A stretch of 64,000 nt of DNA from Neptunicoccus cionae (GTDB taxonomy: Bacteria > Pseudomonadota > Alphaproteobacteria > Rhodobacterales > Rhodobacteraceae). Made by a program: the position numbers and the translations under genes. The stretch is taken from NCBI RefSeq assembly GCF_002860325.1, contig NZ_PKOJ01000005.1, forward strand, positions 1 through 64,000, in the 5' to 3' direction. The notes beneath the pieces were generated by a model, which worked only from the letters and a program-made list of their open reading frames with translations, was not told the DNA's origin and made no database searches. This document shows, piece after piece, positions 60,915-64,000 of the stretch (within the stretch, counting starts at the first letter, position 1; the number at the start of each line of letters is the position of its first letter).

Positions 60915-61151
60915 ATGACCGTATCTACCATAACGGACCCTCAATCGCTCGGGACGGCGATCCGGCGCAGCCGGAAGGCATTGAAGATCACCCAAGAGGA
61001 TCTTTCGCTTCAGACAGGTATATCCAGAACGACAATCCGGGCAATAGAACAGGGCAAGGAAACGGCCCAGATCGGTCTGGTCCTGCAGCTCTGCCGCGAT
61101 CTCGGGCTGACGGTTCAGGTGGATGCACCGGATACGGCGGACAGGGTATGA
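60915..61151 (+). CDS. hipB: HipB-type antitoxin / XRE-family repressor
   Basis: This 78-residue protein starts at the ATG after GGAGG. The Cro/CI-type HTH is 'LGTAIRRSRKALKITQEDLS' and 'LQTGISRTTIRAIEQGKETA', followed by 'LVLQLCRDLGLTVQV' as in HipB. It should neutralise HipA and repress the operon from the repeats upstream. The stop overlaps the hipA start (ATGA). The frame is open far upstream, but without coding character. Confidence 0.88.
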   Translation: MTVSTITDPQSLGTAIRRSRKALKITQEDLSLQTGISRTTIRAIEQGKETAQIGLVLQLCRDLGLTVQVDAPDTADRV

Positions 61152-62497
61152 CAACGCTTGATGTCTATCTTGAAGCGGTAGAACAGCCAATCGGCCGGCT
61201 TTCTTCGGGGCTGGACGGAGAGATGTCTTTTGCCTATGTCACGGATGCCTTGCCCCATCCCGTTTCCGCATCCCTGCCCGTACAGGACGCGCCGTTCGGG
61301 GACGTTGCCACGCGGGGGTTCTTTTCCAACCTCCTGTTTGAAAACGAGATGCGCGATCAGGTGATGCAGCGCCACGGCCTGTCAGAACGGGACATTGTCG
61401 GGCTGCTGTTCCATCTCGGAGCGGATTGTCCCGGAGCGATCAGTTGTGTGCCGGAAGGCAGCGGGCCGGCGAAACGTCCGGGCGTCCTGTCTACCGACTA
61501 CGATCCGCTGGGCGGGTCACCTTCCGTTCCGTTGAACCTGTCGGACGTTTCCGGACCGCTGGAGGTCAGCGGAGACCTTGCACGCATTATGGTGTCCCTG
61601 CGCGACAACCGCCGCCTTCCGGCCGAAACCGACGATCCGTCGCCCCTTGCGGGCGTACAGGGGAAAATTGCCCTGACACGGCTGGCGGACGGGCGTCTTG
61701 CGCTACCGAAACAGGGACGCGGGGCGCCGACCACGCATATTCTGAAGGTTCCCCGCGCCAGCCAGATGCGTACGGTTCAGCGGGAACATCTCGCCACGCA
61801 GGTGATGTCTGAAATCCAGTCCCATCCCACGGTGCAGACCTGCGTTCTTGGATCCGGCGATCTTCAGGGACTATTGGTTACACGCTTTGACCGGCGCCTT
61901 GAGGGGGATGAAGTGCATCGTATCCACCAAGAGGATTTCTGTCAGGCGCTCGGGCTGGGGGTGCACCTGAAATACGAACGGAACGGCAATCCCCCAAGAG
62001 CCTTCTCAGCCGAAGCGGTTGGAAAACTGCTGAATGCCACCCGTCTGCCGGGTGCAGCGCGGATAGCCTTTTTCGAGATGACCATTGCGAATATGCTGCT
62101 TGGAAACTCTGACAATCATGCAAAAAACCACGCCCTGCTTTACACCGGTCAGCGTCCTGTTCTGGCACCAGCCTATGACATTGATCCGGTCTTGCTGGAG
62201 GACGTGACACATGAGATGTCGTTTCGTATCGGTAAGGCCCAAATGGCAGATGATGTGGGGGCCGCGGATCTGGAGCTGTTTTTAAAGGCAATCGGTGCCA
62301 GAGGCTTCGGGCGTCCGCTTGCACAACGCAGCGCAGGCATCATCAAAGCCGCCCTTGCGCGGGCAGCCGCGCTGCCGCGACCTGTCGGGAAGGCGCTGTC
62401 TGATGTGATCCGGCAACAGGCACATCACCTGTCACAAAACGCGGGTTTTGATATGGAAGTGCCGGATTTTGATAATGTACCGGTAAACCGCCCTTAA
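61148..62497 (+). CDS. hipA: HipA-type serine/threonine kinase toxin
   Basis: This 449-residue kinase has HipA N-terminal couplet region 'DVYLEAVEQPIGRLSSGLDG' (about 1-100), ATP-binding segment 'LAGVQGKIALTRLADGRLAL' with 'GAPTTHILKVPR', catalytic loop 'MLLGNSDNHAKNHALLYTGQ' (Asp/Asn) and the metal Asp in 'LAPAYDIDPVLLED'. All catalytic positions look kept. Family toxins phosphorylate glutamyl-tRNA synthetase or other substrates and induce persistence. It follows hipB with ATGA coupling and converges on the yaeQ gene. Confidence 0.9.
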   Translation: MTTLDVYLEAVEQPIGRLSSGLDGEMSFAYVTDALPHPVSASLPVQDAPFGDVATRGFFSNLLFENEMRDQVMQRHGLSERDIVGLLFHLGADCPGAISCVPEGSGPAKRPGVLSTDYDPLGGSPSVPLNLSDVSGPLEVSGDLARIMVSLRDNRRLPAETDDPSPLAGVQGKIALTRLADGRLALPKQGRGAPTTHILKVPRASQMRTVQREHLATQVMSEIQSHPTVQTCVLGSGDLQGLLVTRFDRRLEGDEVHRIHQEDFCQALGLGVHLKYERNGNPPRAFSAEAVGKLLNATRLPGAARIAFFEMTIANMLLGNSDNHAKNHALLYTGQRPVLAPAYDIDPVLLEDVTHEMSFRIGKAQMADDVGAADLELFLKAIGARGFGRPLAQRSAGIIKAALARAAALPRPVGKALSDVIRQQAHHLSQNAGFDMEVPDFDNVPVNRP

Positions 62498-62528
62498 GGC
62501 GCGATCAGACACCAAAAGCTTCATCCGT

Positions 62529-63071
62529 CTAAACGGTGTCTTTCCATTTCGTCTGGGACAGGTAAACGATGCTTTCGTCTACGCTGACCATCACTTCTCC
62601 GTCCTGAATGTTGACTTGCAACTTCATCGTGCGATTTGCAAGTTTTGCGAGCTCTTGCGTATCCGCTTCGGAAAAGTGGACAACCCGAAGGTTGTCAAAA
62701 CGGGTGGTGCTGTTCTTGATCTTCTCCCACCAGACCTCGGCGGTTCTACCATAGCTGTAGATAATTACCTCTTTGGCCTTGCTACAGGACTGGCGCACAA
62801 TCTTCTCGCTCGGAAGCCCGAGCGCAACCCATAATTCCAGCTCGCCGCTCAGGCTTTTCTGCCAAATGTCCGGCTCGTCATCATCTGACAGGCCCTTGGT
62901 CAGCTCCAGCTGTTCACCGGCATTCAGCGCGAAGGCGACAAGACGGACCATCAGCCGTTCATCGGTTTCCGACGGGTGTTTTGCAACGGTCAGCTTGTGG
63001 GTCTCGTAATAGTGGCGGTCCATATCGGACACGGAAAGCTCGACTTTATAAATAGTAGATTTTTGCGCCAT
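62529..63071 (-). CDS. yaeQ: YaeQ family protein
   Basis: This 180-residue protein starts at 'MAQKSTIYKVELSVSDMDRH', with earlier in-frame codons rejected because YaeQ proteins begin here. Conserved parts are 'THKLTVAKHPSETDERLMVR', 'SLSGELELWVALGLPSEKIV' and 'EVIIYSYGRTAEVWW'. The family has a PD-(D/E)XK nuclease-like fold, and its Glu-Leu-x-Val core is kept ('ELELWVALG'). Its biological role is not settled. It is convergent with hipA. Confidence 0.9.
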   Translation of the reverse strand: MAQKSTIYKVELSVSDMDRHYYETHKLTVAKHPSETDERLMVRLVAFALNAGEQLELTKGLSDDDEPDIWQKSLSGELELWVALGLPSEKIVRQSCSKAKEVIIYSYGRTAEVWWEKIKNSTTRFDNLRVVHFSEADTQELAKLANRTMKLQVNIQDGEVMVSVDESIVYLSQTKWKDTV

Positions 63072-63238
63072 GACTTTTTCCAGAACAGGGGATGGGCGTG
63101 TGTAGAGTGCGGCGCGGTTTTGTGAAAGCCCAAAGCGACGCGTAAAAGTCGTGAGGGCAGGGGCGGGGAGCCAGGCAAAAACCGTGCCTGACACCCCTTG
63201 CCGACAAAGCGGCAGTTTCTCTTGCAGAAAGGGGCCGT

Positions 63239-64000
63239 CTATACTGTCTGTTCAGCGATCCGTTGCGCCCGTTGCCGCAACATATGATGGGCCAGTGCCA
63301 GACCGGCCAGCGCCAGTCCGAACAACGTCATACCATGCCAGCCCGCGACGCTCATCACTTTGACGCCAAGCGCAGAGCCCGCTGCCGCAGCAATGTAATA
63401 GGCAAGCATATAGACCGCGTTCATCCGGCTTTGTGCGTCGGGATCAATGGAAAAAACCCTTACCTGATTGGGGATTTGTGCGCCGAACACACCGATGTCC
63501 AACAGGATGATCCCGACGATGAGTCCGATGAGACTGTCGCCCGATACGGCCAGAACCACAAAGGATGACACCACCAGCCCGAGCGCGACAGTGATAATCC
63601 GGGCGGGGCCGAACGTGTCTACCATCCGGCCGGCTAGTTTGGCGCCGATAATTCCCGCCATCCCAACCAGTCCGAACAGACCCGCCTGCTGAACGCTGTA
63701 GGAAAACGGGACATCCGTGACATGAATGGCGAGCGTTGCCCAAAGCGCGTTGAAAGCGGCAAACCACAATGCGCCGGTCAGCGCACTTTCCCGTAGGGAT
63801 CTGTGTTTCCGGATCAGTCCGAACATTGATGCAATAAGGGCCGGATAAGGCAGTGAGACCTTGGGTTTGTTGTCAGGAAGATTCCGGCGCAGAAGAATGC
63901 CAAACAGCGCGGCCAAACCGGCAGCGACCAGGAACACTGATCTCCAACCGAAGTATTCCGCGATTGAACCGCTGATAGTACGGGACAACAGGATGCCGAT
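63239..64000 (-). CDS. MFS transporter, C-terminal part (runs off the right edge)
   Basis: The minus-strand frame is open from 64000 to the stop at 63239, 253 codons, so the N-terminus lies beyond the window. It covers the end of the first half ('IGILLSRTISGSIAEYFGWR', 'SVFLVAAGLAALFGILLRRN') and six helices of the second half ('GLFGLVGMAGIIGAKLAGRM', 'FGLALAGLALAHHMLRQRA'). The pattern is that of a drug/proton antiporter-like MFS exporter. The substrate is unknown. Confidence 0.88.
   Translation of the reverse strand: MGILLSRTISGSIAEYFGWRSVFLVAAGLAALFGILLRRNLPDNKPKVSLPYPALIASMFGLIRKHRSLRESALTGALWFAAFNALWATLAIHVTDVPFSYSVQQAGLFGLVGMAGIIGAKLAGRMVDTFGPARIITVALGLVVSSFVVLAVSGDSLIGLIVGIILLDIGVFGAQIPNQVRVFSIDPDAQSRMNAVYMLAYYIAAAAGSALGVKVMSVAGWHGMTLFGLALAGLALAHHMLRQRAQRIAEQTV

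Noticed and set aside
1-64000. CRISPR arrays, tRNA or rRNA genes, prophage or conjugation modules
   Set aside because: I looked for regular spaced repeats, tRNA cloverleaf landmarks and characteristic phage or transfer genes and saw none; a covariance or profile scan would be needed to exclude short cases.

Overview
The window looks like chromosomal DNA of a marine alphaproteobacterium of the Roseobacter group (Rhodobacteraceae). The grounds are gene content, not a database match: several TRAP and tripartite tricarboxylate (TTT) transporters, a nasTS-controlled nitrate assimilation locus with an ABC nitrate importer, a histone-deacetylase-like hydrolase, RTX and Ig-repeat secreted proteins, moderately high GC, and long gene runs with 4-base ATGA overlaps.

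Layout. 1-1.3 kb: 5' part of a large Ig-repeat surface protein, leaving the window on the left. 1.6-4.1 kb: membrane sensor kinase and NarL-type response regulator. 4.1-5.0 kb: IS6-family insertion sequence whose transposase has lost its catalytic Glu. 5.1-11.8 kb: LuxR-type regulator, then a branched-chain/amide-type ABC transporter ending in a histone-deacetylase-family amidohydrolase, all tightly overlapping. 11.9-12.3 kb: IS6-family remnant. 12.4-13.8 kb: RTX protein. 14.0-25.0 kb: glucuronate utilisation (uxaC, uxuA, uxuB, kdgK, fused DctQM and DctP TRAP genes, two Gfo/Idh oxidoreductases, GntR regulator), with matching IS terminal scars at 12.3 and 25.0 kb. 25.1-32.5 kb: second TRAP locus with Gfo/Idh, metallo-beta-lactamase hydrolase, isocitrate/tartrate-type dehydrogenase, a broken four-carbon acid sugar kinase, a monooxygenase-fold protein and a GntR regulator. 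32.5-37.4 kb: GlxA-type regulator, Rieske oxygenase alpha subunit, two SDRs and an ArsC-like protein. 37.5-45.9 kb: SulP scar, class III aminotransferase, NTF2-like protein, TctABC, aldehyde dehydrogenase, a metallo-hydrolase pseudogene containing a perfect 32-bp palindrome, and an IclR regulator. 46.1-46.4 kb: another IS6-family remnant. 46.6-60.5 kb: nitrate assimilation on the minus strand. 60.9-62.5 kb: hipBA toxin-antitoxin pair. 62.5-64 kb: YaeQ protein and an MFS transporter cut by the right edge.

How it works together. Most of the window is uptake plus catabolism modules, each with its own regulator. In the uronate module the TRAP system imports uronate, UxaC, UxuB and UxuA convert it to 2-keto-3-deoxygluconate, and KdgK phosphorylates it. 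In the aminotransferase/ALDH module a terminal amine could become a semialdehyde and then an acid. In the nitrate module NrtA-B-CD imports nitrate, NasA reduces it to nitrite, NirB/NirD reduce nitrite to ammonium and CysG supplies siroheme. NasS (sensor) and NasT (ANTAR antiterminator) probably act on the nrtA leader RNA, where I find two hexaloop hairpins, the second mutually exclusive with an intrinsic terminator. This leader, the deacetylase-linked ABC operon and the series of decayed genes and IS scars are the parts most worth a second look.
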